Below are positions 37,086-51,075 of a stretch of 64,000 bases of DNA, one piece after another. The translations under genes were made by a program, and so were the position numbers. The first letter of the stretch is position 1, and every line of letters begins with the position of its first letter. Origin of the DNA: Prinia subflava. Lineage: Eukaryota > Chordata > Aves > Passeriformes > Cisticolidae. The notes beneath the pieces are model-generated. The model saw only the letters and a list, made by a program, of their open reading frames with translations, was not told the DNA's origin and ran no database searches. The DNA is taken from positions 80,254,472 through 80,318,471 of the forward strand of contig NC_086249.1 in the NCBI RefSeq assembly GCF_021018805.1. Reading direction: 5' to 3'.

Positions 37086-40000
37086 TCCCTTTAGAGGCAG
37101 ATGCAGGGAATTTTGGAATGCTCAGCTCTGCTACATTTACTTAAAGCATGACCTTCTCCAGTGAATCTTCCCACACTCCTCAGCATAAATTTTCTCATAG
37201 TAGGCTTTTGCTGAAATCCTCCAGTATTTGAAAGAAATGGACCCAGACAACAAGCTACCTCCTTTGCGGCCAGGGAAGGTTGTCTTCGTGACAAGGTCAT
37301 TAAACAGGCATCTGTTGTAACCAAAACAAAAGTAATCATGAAGTTGCCTCAGGGACTGGAAAACTTACAAGATCTGGGCTATTTCGCCTTGGTTTGGCCT
37401 CTTTTCCCTAGAAAAGTGAATAATGCAGGGACAACAAGCAGCAGAGTGCACTGAAACTCAGATGTTAATAGGAAGGACATCTGTGAATCTGTCAGTCTCT
37501 TGTGTTTGCACTCTTGGAAGGAGTTCCAAAAGCAGAGTGTGGGCCAAGTTCCCTAAGAGCTGCTTGGAGAGTTAGAAAAGCCTAATTTGACAAGGTCACT
37601 AAAAAGCAGACTGACCTAAGCTACTCTGGAGATGTAGTGTAGACGTTCTAACTGAGGTTCAGATGACCTCTGGCTGCCAGGTGACATCCTGTTTTTAGGA
37701 TGGATTCCTATGCTGCCAGCATCTGAAGTTAGACAGAGTGCATCCCACCCACAGTGCTGAGCACTTCAGTATGCATTTTCAAACACATTAAAAGTGGGGG
37801 TTTTTCCACATGAACATAAGATCATTCTATCCTTGGTATATCTTGGAAGAGTTCCACCAAAATCTTTATAGAGACATGATTACATGCAATTCTCACTGCT
37901 CATTCTCCATTTTTTTCTTAGTCAAGATCAGGCATGCAGGATGGTTATTTTTCTGTTTGATGAAGTGCTGGGAGGAGAGCTAGATGCCATCTCCTTGCCC
38001 TCAGGAGACAGTGCCTGCCTTCCCCACACCATGATGATCCACGGGAATCTTGAGCAGTGCACGTCTTGTCAACAATGGCCACTGTTTGGAAAATGTTTAT
38101 TTGTGCACTCAATTCTAATCCTTTAAGCAAAAACCAGCAAATTGCAAAGGGCACATGATTATTTTTGGTGCTTACAGCTTAGTTCCAAGATAAATTACTA
38201 AACTACTGAATTTTACCACCATCATAAGCTTACAAATGGCAAAAAGTGCTGAAACACATGGCTTTCTGCAGTTCATGATTAATGTTGAAGCAGAAAAGCT
38301 CCAGGCTGATTTAAATTGGTCCTCATCTTGATAGACATTAAGAAGGAAGGGGCTTTCTTTTCTGATTTTTTTTTGAGGGGGTGGTAGTATAATTATATAA
38401 AGTTTTAATTCAATAACTAGAACTGCCAAACTCAGCAGGAGAAACAACGTGATAAGTAGAAGTTAGAGAAGAATGATGCAAAAACCATCAAGGCTGGAGC
38501 TGTATCATTTATAAGCACAACGCAGCCTGGGGAAAGACTGTGTATGTTCTAAGAGGGTGACCCTAGAAACTAGACTTATATAGAATTAACAAATGAGCAA
38601 GTATAATCTATTGTTTATGACAGGTAACAAATAGCCCTGACAACAGAGTTATTTGCTTGTGGACCATGGATAGCACAGGAAACATCACCAACAAAAAACC
38701 ATTTCCCTCTTTAAACAGAGCTGTCCACAACCCTAATGTGAAAGGATCACACTTGAAAACAAATAACATGAGTCTGTCTCAATGGTCCTTCTTTTCTGGA
38801 TACTTATCAACTGATGATCAAGCTTACTAATTCAAAATGATAGTCTCTCCACTCATTCTCCATTGCCATCGAAGTCCAAATCTGGACTAAAATAATTTTA
38901 TTCTTCAGATTCATCATTTGTGAAATTCAAAATTGGCAGGGAAAAATACCAACACACCTTCTGTATCATAAGCAGACATATATACACTCCTTGTCTTCTG
39001 TGACAGTCATTTTCTTTTAGTAGATCCCATAGCTGTCCCACCTTTGAGGTCTCCTTTGCTTAGAGCTGCCATTGATGAGCCAAACTTTTGTCCTTCCCGT
39101 GTCCTTCTTTATGACATTCTTCATGAAACTGGTGACTTTTATTTGCTATTTAACAGCTCCGTAGATACTTTTCATGTACTACTTTGTAAGAAATCTTGAT
39201 CATGGGTGGGTGATAGCTGGGAGGCTCTGTATCAGGAAAACAGAGAGAAAGTAGATCTGTAAAGAGTTATTTTGTTCAACAAAACAACCCTTGAGAAAAA
39301 CATTAGTAAATTGCTGCTCTAGTCCCACACACCCCCAGTGTATCCCAAACATAAGTGAGAAACACATGCTGCTCTCACTCTGCAGAGCAATCAAGGTAGG
39401 GCTCTTGAACCTCTGAGAGGACACAGAGCAGATACACACAGAAACATGAAAATTTCTAAACAAGTTTAACTAACTCCAGCAAGTTCTCAGTTTCTCTTGT
39501 GATTCCTTCAAAGTAGGTTCAGTCACTACAGGAAATTTTAGTCACACGAACTGATAGATGGCAAATTAAATCAAAACCACAGCATCTTTCACAAATGCTG
39601 CCCTTAACTTGTTACCACTATAAAGTACTCCCACTAACAACAAATTCTCCCTTTTTAGTAGACTCTGGCTTTTGTTCATTTTTCATATTTATAAGCAGTC
39701 TCAATATTTCTGAACAACTGCCAGTCTAAAATTTTCTTTTCCCTTCTATTTTGGTTGTGTAAGAGTATTTCATATGTTTGGCTCATTAACTTTATGCTGT
39801 CTTGGAAGTGAAGGCAAAAGCTCTGCTTCAAGGCATAATTTGCATGTAGCTGACAGCAGCAATTCATCAGGTTCTTGGACCTTAATATATATAAGAATCT
39901 GGGCTTCCATTTAATTTCTAAATCAAGTAAATCTCCAAAGCTTTTTCAAACAGCATTTTCTAAAAAAAAACCCTTATTAGTTAAATTATTATAATTGCCA

Positions 40001-43000
40001 GGGTATCACTGCATTATGTAGGCTGTAAACAGGGCTATATGCATTTAAAACCATAAAAGCCTCATTGCCTAGGGTAACCTGTGAGAGAATATTTTCTATA
40101 GATTCATACACACATATTCACCCTTTGATATCAGACCTCAAAGTCTACCTGGGGGAAAGTCTGGGATTTCTCATTTGTAAGATATTTCTAAGAAGACAAT
40201 TTAAAAATTCTATACTTTATGAACATTTAAAATTACATGTGTTGGTTTATTATATTTATACTATTACTTTGTATTTTTTTTAGGCAACCTTCCTTTTCCA
40301 ACAAGGTTGAAATCACCTCAAAGAGAATTAAACTTTCCAGATAGAACATTAAACGTACAATAAAACCCAAACACCTGAATCCCCCTGTCAGATGAAGTTA
40401 GTGGAGGGGTTATCCTTGATTTTGATTCAGGTACATTTGAACTGTTCAGACCCAAATGCAGTCCAGAGCCGAGGAGGAATATGGACAACTGAGAACATCA
40501 TCACCATCTAGAAATGCCATCCAGAGACCTCTGTTTGACAGTGCTAGAAACTGTTTACTGTACAGCTGTCACAACTGCATTTGTGTTTTGTCCTGTATCA
40601 AAGAGGTGCTGATTGCCAAAGTCCCAGTGCAGGCTCAATCCCATTTTGGCAGACTGATTCAGATCTCAGACCAAGGTCCCTCCACAGCCCCACAGCTTCC
40701 CCCTGTCAGCCAGTTCAAAACAAGCCTAGCACACACTGACAAGTTCAGATTTTGCCTGAGTTCAGTGGAGTTAAGGCCTCTTTTTGTCCAAGAGTGGTCC
40801 TGGTTTCTCCAAAAGTCACAAATTTTCCTTTGCTTGATTGTTTGGTTGTTTTGGATTTTTTTGATTACACCTTATGCACTAAAGCCTCGGACTTGTGGGA
40901 CCTGCATTCTTTATTTACCTGAAGTGGTTCAAAATCACTAGCCAGGGTTGTCCTAGGACACTTGCTGAGGAAGTGGGCAATCCTGAGCACCAGCCACAGT
41001 AGGCAGGGATTATCTATTGAAATACACAAACTGTGTCTGGAGCAAGGACTGGGCTCAGCTTTGCATGCCTGCCTGCAGCACTCGCCACCATACTAGAGAG
41101 GGTTTTGTTCCTCCTTACCTTATTCTCCTTTCAGCTGATTATTAAAGTACACACAGTCCCACCTCCTGAGAGCAAGCTGAGAACATCCCCATACAGAACA
41201 ACCTCCTAACTGTGGACATGGCACTTCTGGAAAATTTTAACTTGCTACCAGCTCAGCATAGGCTCAGCTGTGTTTGTAGGCAGGGGCTTTGCTCGTGGCC
41301 CACATTTGCAGCTGCAACAGGCCCCAGGAGATTTGTTATTTCAGCATATACCAAGGATTATCATGGCAAATGACAATTATGCCAGTTAGCTGAGGTTCAG
41401 GCTTGTGGTCTGAGATGCAAAGAGTACATGGCCATGTCTGGACTGATCATACTGTTTTAAATAAATTGTAATTCAGATGACATTGCTAATCAAACTTTCC
41501 CTTTAAAAACATCAAAACAGGAGAACTCAATGGTATAATCAACACAGTTTGACAGTAAAGTATTTTATTGATTATCTGCTGTACTAACAGATGCAAAAAA
41601 AATTGGGCTGTCTGCTAGTTAATTCAATCATTGACTAAGTTTCGTGTTGTGGTTTTTTTCCCTTGTGAGGACATAAACATTGGCTGTGTAATGGCCAGTT
41701 ACAAGCCCCATTGTTAAAATTATTCATAGATATATGTTTCATCTGTTGTTTTATTTTATTTAAAGAAAACAATATAAATAAAAAATAAGCTACTAATAAA
41801 TTTCAGTTTGAAAGAAGCTGAAATTAATATTTGTAGAATTTCTATGTTCTGTAAGGCCTTTTTACTAAGTAATTAGAAAGTCTGAAACCACTGATTTACA
41901 TTTATTCTTTAATGAAACATACATTTAGAAAATGTTTGCATCATTCTTATATATTTATTTATTTTATGAAATCTAGAGGAGGAATTTACCGGATGTTGCA
42001 GTTTATTCTTTACTTCAGTCTATAATCTGAAATTACATTCATCTTCTTTGGTAATTTGCCTAAAAGGAATCAAACTGAACTTTCAGGAAATAGTAGGACA
42101 GCTCTTTGGGAAGACAAAAGTAAAAAGAGTGGAGATGCAGCTTAAGGCACCATAATTAGTTGCTGGTATGAAATTAATTAACATCTGGCTGGCATTGGCA
42201 ACTACTGACATTATTGTGGTGTCATGATACACTATGAGTAACAGAAGACAAATTTCTAGAAGAAGGAAGATCTGTTTTTCTGGGCCTGTTCCTACCAACT
42301 AGAAACACAGGAAGAACACCACACAATGTATCTATTGTCCAGTTCCGTTTACAAATGTTTCTATCATGGATGATATCTCCTTTTTTTTCTTCTTATAGTT
42401 TTCTGAGACTATAAAATCTCTTAAAAACAAACAAAATGTACTCTGTAGTCATGTTTTTGTTTGCATTATACACTCGTATGCACACATTATACACACATCC
42501 AATACCACTAATGCATTTAAATTAAATTAAAATTTTACTTGCTGCTCAAAACAGCAATCATTGGATGTGTTTTCAGTGTTTTGAGGACTGTAGTCTTGAT
42601 TTGAAATAAAGTTGTAAAATCCAGTCTCTGTTTTTCTCAGTATATGCCGTTTTCCCATATTTCAGCCACCTTTCCAAGAGAATTTCCCAAATTAAGCAGA
42701 AACAACTATTACTATATTGTACACTGTGATAATTATTATAATTAGCTACTGTCATTGCAAAAACTGGATTTGTTTAATAAATGAATGTCATCTTTTTTCC
42801 ATGTCTGACTCTTTCGTGATTTATTTGTGCATTATTTGTGATAATCTTTCAGGTGAGACTTTCCCTGCTTGTTCATACCCTAACCTTTCAGAAATCTAGA
42901 CTCAGCAGTGAAAGCAAAAGAATGAGAAAGCTAACCTGATGGAAGGAATCTGTTCATCACAGAAGCACACCTTTTTCTGTTTTACTGATTGAAATCAGTT

Positions 43001-46000
43001 TTTAAAGCCATCCAGATGTTACAGTTTCAGAGGAGCACTAAAGTAGAAAACACTCCAGAGCATTTAAAGTCCAAGGGAGATTCACTGTAAAGGAGGTGGA
43101 GCCTTTATCAGTAGAATTATTGTGGTTTTTTTAAACATGAACAGGTCAAACTCTGAACCATACCAAGCTGTGCTTGTGTATTCCTGTTTTTCCTTAAGTA
43201 GCTGCACTGTGATTATAAATTCATTCTAATTATGCCTTCTGCTTGGTAGCATGCCAAAAGGTCTCTTCTTCATCTACTCTGAAATGTTCTGCTTCCTTCT
43301 GTTCTGCCTCAGTGCCTTCAGAACCTGCCATCTAGGTACACACACAACAGCAGATGCATATAACTACACTCTGCACAGAAAAACTTCTGTCTCCAAGGCA
43401 AAAATAGAGCAGATTGATGGGATCAGTATTAAACTGGTTCCCTCTAATGAGTTAAAAACTCCCATCTGTTCCATATACTAATGTGGTTGAAGTCTGCAAG
43501 GAGAAAAAAAGATCAATACAAATTTATGGGCTCTTCATAAGCATTAAATTAACAGCAGAAAAATGCAGGGTTGTGTGAAAAGGATGCTCATGATCCTCCA
43601 CTGAGGCTTATAAAGCTAACTGAGCACAAAATTATGCAATTATGGCGTTAAATAAGACTTCTAGAGTAAAATATCTAGAGGATAAATAAAAAAGATGCTT
43701 GCTACAGCTTTGACAATTAAAAAGGCCTTTCTAAAGGAAGTCTGCACCATCAGTCTGTTTAGTATCACCTACCCCCTCACTCTCTCCTTTTCTGCTTTTC
43801 CAGTTTCTCATTTTAATCTTCAGCATTTCCAAGTCTCCCATTTAATTCCCTGCCCCTGTGTGTTTGCCCAGATCTTTACTTCATCAAGGTACAATTCTTT
43901 GGTACACAGAGTCAAAGGTTTGGTACTTTTCCCCTTTGGACTTCTGACCTCTTTCAAAGATGCTTTTAAAGTCCTAATGATTTACTGTGTGCTCCAGCTG
44001 TTAAGTCAGACAGTTCCTTCCAAACTGCAAAGTCCAAATGGCACATATCGAGTCAATTGGCATGTAAAGCAACAATATTAAACAGACAAACTAAAAAAGG
44101 CTTCAGTTCCTGCTGAAGCCAATCAAAATATAGACAAGCAGTAGTGCTGGCCCACACCCCCCCAAAACTCAAGTGCTCAATCTTTGCTGTTTCATCCAAG
44201 CCTAGGAGCTGCCCATCAAGTCTAGTGGCTGTCCTAGACACAGCCACAGAGCCTTCTTCTCTTCACCCAGTGGACCTTGCAGAGGGGTTTTAGTGAGCTG
44301 CTTCCAACAGGTGAGAGTCAGTGATGCCATGACCAAGCCTAATCATTTAATCAGAGCTTCTGCTAGGAGATAGGATACATAGGTGTAAGCCTTCTCTAGT
44401 GTACAAAAGGCAGAAATCCTACCTGTTAGCAAAGGCTTCAATCACTGGCAATTTAATTTAAAAGAAACACCATACCTACTTCTTGTATGTTATAAAAAGG
44501 AAAAAGTTGTAGTCAAGGCTGCATTTTTAAAAATGTCTGGGAGAACATGCTGTGAGTTTAATAAAAAGGGTTATGAAATCAAACCCTTTGGAGGAATATA
44601 GGCAGAAAAAGACACTTTTCCATGTCCCTGATGGTCACCTGTGAAGTCTCTTCCCCGCTGAGCCCAGGCAGTAATACAGATGTGAAGAATTTTCAGTCAG
44701 CACAGCAGCCATGGAAAATCATTAGGTAGTGGAGCAGGATTTTCTGGATCTAAATGCCTTCTCAATCTACTTACTCAGCAGAAAAACAAGGTTGTTGTAC
44801 TGCAATAGTCTTTCTTGGTAATGACTCAAAAGTATTTTTATGAATATTGCTTCAACTTCTGCTCCTAGGTGCAAGGGGCATAAATAGAATTTTAAATCTT
44901 AGTACTATTATTAGAATGTTTTCAGGAGTCAGTATTTTCTTTGTTTTTACAGAACTACATAATTCTCAATACAAAGGACAACTTTCCATGTGCAGTCACA
45001 GCAACAAACATGGACAAAAACATTGCTTCTTGGAGATCGTGTAGTTTTAGAGAGGGGCTTTATTTTCTGTTTCCTAGTAAGATGCTGACAAACAGGGCTA
45101 GCCTTTACTGTAGTCTAGTTAGCTTTGATACTGAAGAGTAACATACAGATTAAAATCAACACTGAAAGTAAGCATCAACTCTGCATCCACAACTTGGAAG
45201 TTAAGGAAGGCAGCTTCTCTAAATTAGAAAAAAGCAGTGCTTAGTTGTCATTTTTTGCAGTTTGGTCAGTTTTTAAAGTTGATTCTGCCTACAGAGATAG
45301 CAGAATGGCTGCAGCTTGATTTGTAACACCACCTTTTTAGGGCTGGGGCTTTTCAACTGAATCCATTTCTTTTCTCATCTGCTTTGCAAGAAAGTACTAG
45401 GGACCTTTATGTATTCTTCCAGGTTTTCAGATTCCAGAGAAAAAAATGACATGTATAGCCCCAGTGAGATCCCTGCTAACAATCTGCAGTACCTGCAGAG
45501 AAGTTAGAGTAGGAATTCAGAGAAGGTGGAATAAGTAAAACAAAACCTATCAGGTCATCAGAAAAACACCGCTGAAAAGCCTCAGTGTTAAGAAGTCTTT
45601 CATCCTTTCAGATGTTCAGCGTGGATGAAGTTCAGTTTGGCTAAGAATCACCATTACTTGTATAAGAACTTAATCAACATTTTCCAGGTGCCCACTAATA
45701 CCATTTAATCCATGGTTAAAAGCAGTCTAATGTTTTTCTGCTGCTAAAAGACAATGAGTGAGTGAATGAGTCCTGGTGAGCAGAAACAGAGGGAAGAGTG
45801 GAAAGTTTCCACATGCTGTTTTGAGCCATTACATGTGTCAGTATTTCCACTACGAGTAATGACTCAGAGCCAAAGGAGATAACTGCAAAACATATCATCA
45901 AAATCAAATTACAAGGTGAACATAATTTGTTTCTGGGTACTGACATAATTTCTATGTCCTGGTTTACTGGGAAGCTCTTTAAATCAAGGCATTCAGACTC

Positions 46001-47034
46001 TGTATTAAGATGTATTTACAACCTTGAGTAACTTTTGGTTTTTAGAGATCGCTGACCAAGTTCAGAAAAGTTTGTTCCTGTGTTTAATTAACTCTGCAAA
46101 ATTTTGGGTACTACTGTCATTCTCCTTGCAACCATTGCACATCAGTTGAGACCAAGCTGTTCCCACAGCTGAGATCCTGGGTCCTTGACACTGTTCAGAT
46201 CTTCTCAGCTGGGCCAAGATCTGAGCTAAGTTTGTGAGTCAGGTTAGCAGGCTGCTGCATCCAAGCAGGCTATTCCTGAAAGCACCACGACTCATTCCAA
46301 CCTGATTTAAAGGTCTTCCTCTTTCCAGACTGTTTCGTATGCATGCATCTTCCTCCAGGACTTGTTGAGGTTTCTGTTGGGTCTTGTGTCCCCATTACCC
46401 AATAATAGCAGAGTTATGAGGTGCTAAACAAGCTGGTTTGCATACAAGCTCCAGGAGTGCTGCACAGACCAGCTCAGGCCTTGGCTGCCCGGTTCTCTTG
46501 TGCCTCCCCGTGTGCTTCCTCCCCACTCCCCCTCACCAGAGCTGGACTAAGCCCTCTGCACAGTCTCTTCACTACAGTTTGCTTCTCTTCCCCTTCCCAG
46601 CCTCAAGTGGCAGCAATCTTCCTGTTCCTCATGAAGCCATCAGAGCAGAGGTGGTGAACAAGCAGGGCCATATGGGAATGTGTGGGTGGGTGAGGTGGAC
46701 AGCTAATGCAGAATCAGGAACTCCTGTGCTTCAGTGAAAGTGGACACACTCCTGCTGACATTCTGCTCCACCATGGGGTGAAGCTTCTATAACGTAATGG
46801 CTATGGCCCTTCTTGTCATCCAAATCACATAAGAGGAGTGACAGAGACCTTAAAAAGTGGAGAGGTTCATGTCCCAAGTAACATATCCAAAATGTGCAGA
46901 TTCCTTAAATAAAAGCTCCAGTAATATTGAAATATTAATCAGTGTGTGGTAATACCATGCTCAGCACAGTCAGGGATGCTGACAGTGTCCCTCTTCACTA
47001 AAACAAGACATCTTTCAACATCTCATCAGTTCTT
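37086..47034. other. AT-rich stretch without a recognised gene
   Basis: Ten kilobases without a recognisable exon, RNA gene or transposon. The part 40380-41100 is slightly richer in G and C and carries a 161-codon plus-strand frame (40456-40941). It has no recognisable domain, and its codons look like those of the surrounding noncoding DNA. The part 46420-46740 is another mildly GC-rich patch, with overlapping 78 and 99 codon frames and no domain. Confidence 0.5.
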
Positions 47035-47960
47035 GATTCAGAAGGAACCACTGATCTTTTAGTCTAAACCCTGGAACCAAAACTTCACCTATTGTACTCC
47101 ACATTATCTCTGAACTCTGATTCAGTTCAGCCAGAACCGAATCAAATATTTCAAACATATGTCCAGCCAGGTTTCTCAAAATTCTAGCTGTGGGAATACA
47201 CTACATCTACCTTGAATTGCTCCAGGAGGTAAGCATATTCACCATTTAAAATATCTGCAACTTGTTTAAAATTTTTATTTGCCTAGCAAAGACCCTGAGT
47301 TTTCTGTTGTTGCATTAAAGAGCTGTTGTTTTTCTGAAGCTTTTCCTACGTGTAGGTATCTGCAGATAACGAGGAAATCACATCTGCAACTTGAATAATT
47401 TAAGGTAATTTGTTCAGGTTTCTACCTCTTCTCCAGACTACAGCTTAGACTCTTTCAAAACCTTTTCAGCTTTTCAGAAATGTTCTCCAAATCAGGACCT
47501 CAGAGCTGAAGGGTTCCAGTGATGGCCTTGCCATGACACAGACACCCTGCCTTTCCTCCTACCTGTGCCTTTGCTGATACCTCCCAAGGTCTCTCGAGAT
47601 CTTTGGCTAACTTCCTCAATGGAAATACCTGTCCTGCTAATTGTAGCATCCTCTTGAGACATTTTCAGTGTCAGCAAAACAGTGTCCTATCTCAAAAGTG
47701 GGATCTACAGTCTTTGTTTTGAAATCCAGTCTTCAGTTGTCTTCAAAGGCCCACAGCTCAGATCAACCCACTTACAGAATAATCCAGCTCATTCCATATG
47801 CCTAGCTTGTCCCTCTCTCTGTTTACTTACCCAGTAGCTTGAGGTCACCTGCAAATTGTGCAAACAATAATTTTCTGTTTTCTCCCAGATGATTGATACA
47901 AGTATCAATAAAGGTATTAATAATGACTTTAATTTACTCACAAGATACACGTTTGATAAG
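47035..47960 (-). mobile_element. Ancient CR1-type LINE fragment
   Basis: The block GATTCAGAAGGAACCACTGA followed by TCTTTTAGTCTAAACCCTGG matches the 3'-terminal block of CR1 types abundant in turtles and crocodilians (reverse complement). The order of further blocks also agrees: TTGAATTGCTCCAGGAGGTA, GCATATTCACCATTTAAAA, ATTTGCCTAGC, CATTAAAGAGCTGTTG, TACGTGTAGGTATCTGCAGA, then CACCTGCAAATTGTGCAAAC and TCTCCCAGATGATTGATACA. The piece is minus-strand and highly diverged, with internal losses, which fits an insertion older than most bird CR1 copies. It has no coding potential. Confidence 0.7.
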
Positions 47961-48901
47961 AAAAAGCACATTTACAGGGAAGATTAACAGGAGAAAAGAC
48001 TGACATCTGCCTGTAATCCAAACCAGTATTTTGATGTTCAGTGCACAAGAGAGAGGACTAACACAGAATAAAGCACATGCTTTTGCTTTGACTCTGTACA
48101 GACAATGCTATTCAGATCCTTCAGACAACAAAACATTTTAAGTTCCCAGTCCCTCCACCCACTATGCATAAATCCTCTACCACAGTTCCTCATTCAGAAA
48201 TAGTTTTTTGTCTTCATAAGCTACATATTCTTATTCTTTATTTAAATGAGAGAATCCAGTTTCAAAGCAGCAACTCAATTCCATCTTCTTTAAACACAAT
48301 GGAAACTTTCCAGATAGTGCATTAGATGCAGGATGAGATTAATGAGATCCTTACTCTTCACTGTAATTTTCCAAATGTGTATTTATAAAGTGTGTACTAA
48401 ATTTCAAAGTTGATTGTTTAAGCAGAACCACTTTGATATCTTTGGTCCCAGACGGAGGTCCTGAGATTTCACAAGCTTAATGCAGGAAAAAGAAACAGGC
48501 CAATTCAAAGGCAGCTGATCTTTCTTTGTCATTTTTACTGTTGTGTTCAGCTAGTACACAGAAACAAGTAATTGTCACCATCCACTCCTAGACACACAGC
48601 TGACCATGCAGACCATTGGTAGCCCAAAAGTGATCAGCCCTTGAAAAAAATCATCTTTTCAGTCCTCCACATTTGTCCATGGTGCAAGCCAGCCTCTGTG
48701 AGGTTATCCTGAAAGTAAAACAAAAACATGGCAACTATTCAGGCATGCTGATGCAGAAATATATGGTTCTTCCCTGAAAGGAGAAATCAGACTCCAATCT
48801 TATAAAACAAGCAAGCTGCTTCTCCCATGGCCTTGCAAAGAGAGAAACAAGGGGATCAAAAGATGTTCAGTGCCACTGAGGGATAATTCATGAGACCCTA
48901 G
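47961..48901. other. AT-rich stretch without a recognised gene
   Basis: Complex non-repetitive sequence. The part 48230-48520 has TTTAAATGAG, GAGATTAATGAGATCC and TTTGATATCTTTGG stretches that look like enhancer sequence, but there is no means here to test conservation. Confidence 0.4.
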
Positions 48902-48929
48902 GAGTATATTCTGCTAGGAGAATATACTC
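48902..48929. repeat. Perfect 11-base inverted repeat
   Basis: GAGTATATTCT (48902-48912) and AGAATATACTC (48919-48929) are exact complements around the 6-base loop GCTAGG. It is a short hairpin without transposon or gene context. Confidence 0.75.
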
Positions 48930-51058
48930 AACACTACTCAGCAGAATCACAGTACCCTGCTATTCATATTGAAAGAAATCAGCTAATCCATCAAAAGCCA
49001 GCAAGGTTATGTATTTTATTCCCCTGCCCTCAGCTGAAAGGATTCAAAACATTTTCTTTCCCCTGTCCAAATTTTGCATCAATATTCACAAATGACCTTG
49101 AGAAAAATAAGAAAAGTTATAGAAATGTTTTAATTATATAAAATAGTGAAATGAATCCTTGCAGTGAGTAGCAGGGAAGTTAGAATGAAGACAGAACACA
49201 AAAATTACTAGAATACTAGAAACCAGAAGGAAATAATTATGATTAAGCAGTGAAAAAGACTCCCAGTAGCATGCATAATAATGAAACCATTTACAGATTA
49301 CTAAGAAAACATTCCCTGACCATAATTGAGGGTATCTATCATTTTGTGGGTGCAAATTTTGAACTATCTGCAGCAAAACCTTAAGGGGGCAGAGTTCAAT
49401 CTCTTTCAAGTTGAATGTGGTCTCAAAGTACCACATGGTCCTGTTATAAGCTGCTGGGAAAGCCAAACACACATTGCAAGCTTTCTCTTTTCCAAGACAA
49501 TGTTTCATTCATAGTTGGTAGCTCTCTATTTTGAAATTCTCTATTTAAATTAAATAATTAATTTACATTGTCTTATATTTCTGCTCTCCTGGCTTTTATT
49601 GTAGATTTGTATTTGGAGTGAAAAGTGGGGGTTAGGTTTGCATATTTTTATGGTTGTTACTTTAAACAGGCTTCTCTCTCTGATACATGATAGCTCTGGT
49701 CTTCAGTAGACTCATTTTGCCATCACACCTGAGCCCAGAAGTGCTAGAAAACTGCCACATTGTTTGTGAGAAAGATGGTTAAATCTACTCATGGCCCTAC
49801 ACAGCAGGAGATATTTCTCACCTGGAGTACAGTTGAGTTTCTAGGGTCACCAGCTGTTCTAAACATAAAGCACATAGCTTCACCCTTGGCACACATTCCT
49901 CCATTTCTCCTAGAGATAATTTTTTACAAATCAGAGTGGGAATTGTGAGAGCTCCATTTGTACATCAAGCATAAGATTCAGTCAGCCAATTTCATCTCCC
50001 TTGCTCAATTCTGAGAAATCACCAGTGATTAAGAAACATTTTTGCACAGAGACATGAGAGCAGCTGTTCACAATCTCACTCTGAAACAACTCAGTTTCCA
50101 GCTGAGTTTCTTTCTCAAAGGTATTATAGAAATTGCAAGTGCCAGAAGTTTGAACTGGCACAGAAAAAAAATTCATTAAGTAATTTTTTCATTTATTAAT
50201 TTGTCATAAGTGAGAATAGCAGTAACCCATTTGCTGTATTTTATATAGCTGAGACGCTCTCCTCTCAAGTGCTTTATTACAAACAGTTTGAAAACAAGTC
50301 AAAGAAAGAAATGCATACTAACAGAGAAAAGCTTTAATCAGAGATTATAAAACAAAACAAAATGCCAGATGAACCAGGTCTTGTTCATCTGTAAGGTCTG
50401 CAGTTGTGCCATTAGCTTTAGCTCACTACAATTTGTTCAGGGCAATGGTGAGTTTCATGTAAAAAATCAATGGTTCAATCTTGCCCTATAAACATCAGGT
50501 AGCATAGCTGTCTACAGCATTCTGGCAGATTTGGGACAAGATGGATGATTCTTTCTTTGAAATTTGCTCTCTGAAAGCAGAAAAATGACCAGAGGCTAGT
50601 ATATTAAAAACAGCACAGTCTTAAAAAAAACAAACAACAAAACTGTCTAGAACAATTAGAAAAGTCAAGTACACTGTTTACTTTTTCCTAATGCAAACTG
50701 ATAGCCACTCTTCAGTGTAATTTGTATTGTCCAAGCTCAAAGAATTATCAAGTAAAGCAGTAACAAACACAACCTCCACAAGAGAGATGAGGTGCCTCAT
50801 CACAACATACCACCAAGGCAGCTCTTTGGAGCTGCAAATATCAACCCTCTGGCTTCCAAGGCAAGGGAGGCAGCCCTGGCTCCTCCTGAGGAGCAGGGGC
50901 AGATCATCATATGAACAGGCACAAACTGCTGCGTAGGAAGAGAGACTATGGCATTGATCTGAGTGTTTAAGCACTATCACTCCACTCTTACTGAGAGGTG
51001 GAAACCCCTCAGCCACTGACTGCTCTAGGGGCACTGTGAGAGCTCTGGACATCACACT
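48930..51058. other. AT-rich stretch without a recognised gene
   Basis: No recognisable gene. A 150-codon minus-strand frame (50678-51130) covers a slightly GC-richer part; it has no domain, and a shorter frame overlaps it on the other strand. Confidence 0.5.
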
Positions 51059-51075
51059 GTCACACAGTGTGTGAC
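51059..51075. repeat. 17-base odd palindrome
   Basis: GTCACACAGTGTGTGAC is an exact palindrome around a central G. It could be a binding site for a dimeric protein; none is identified. Confidence 0.6.

Noticed and set aside
40456..40941. 161-codon plus-strand open frame
   Set aside because: No domain or motif, and no splice or promoter context. The hydrophobic end comes from a T-rich run.
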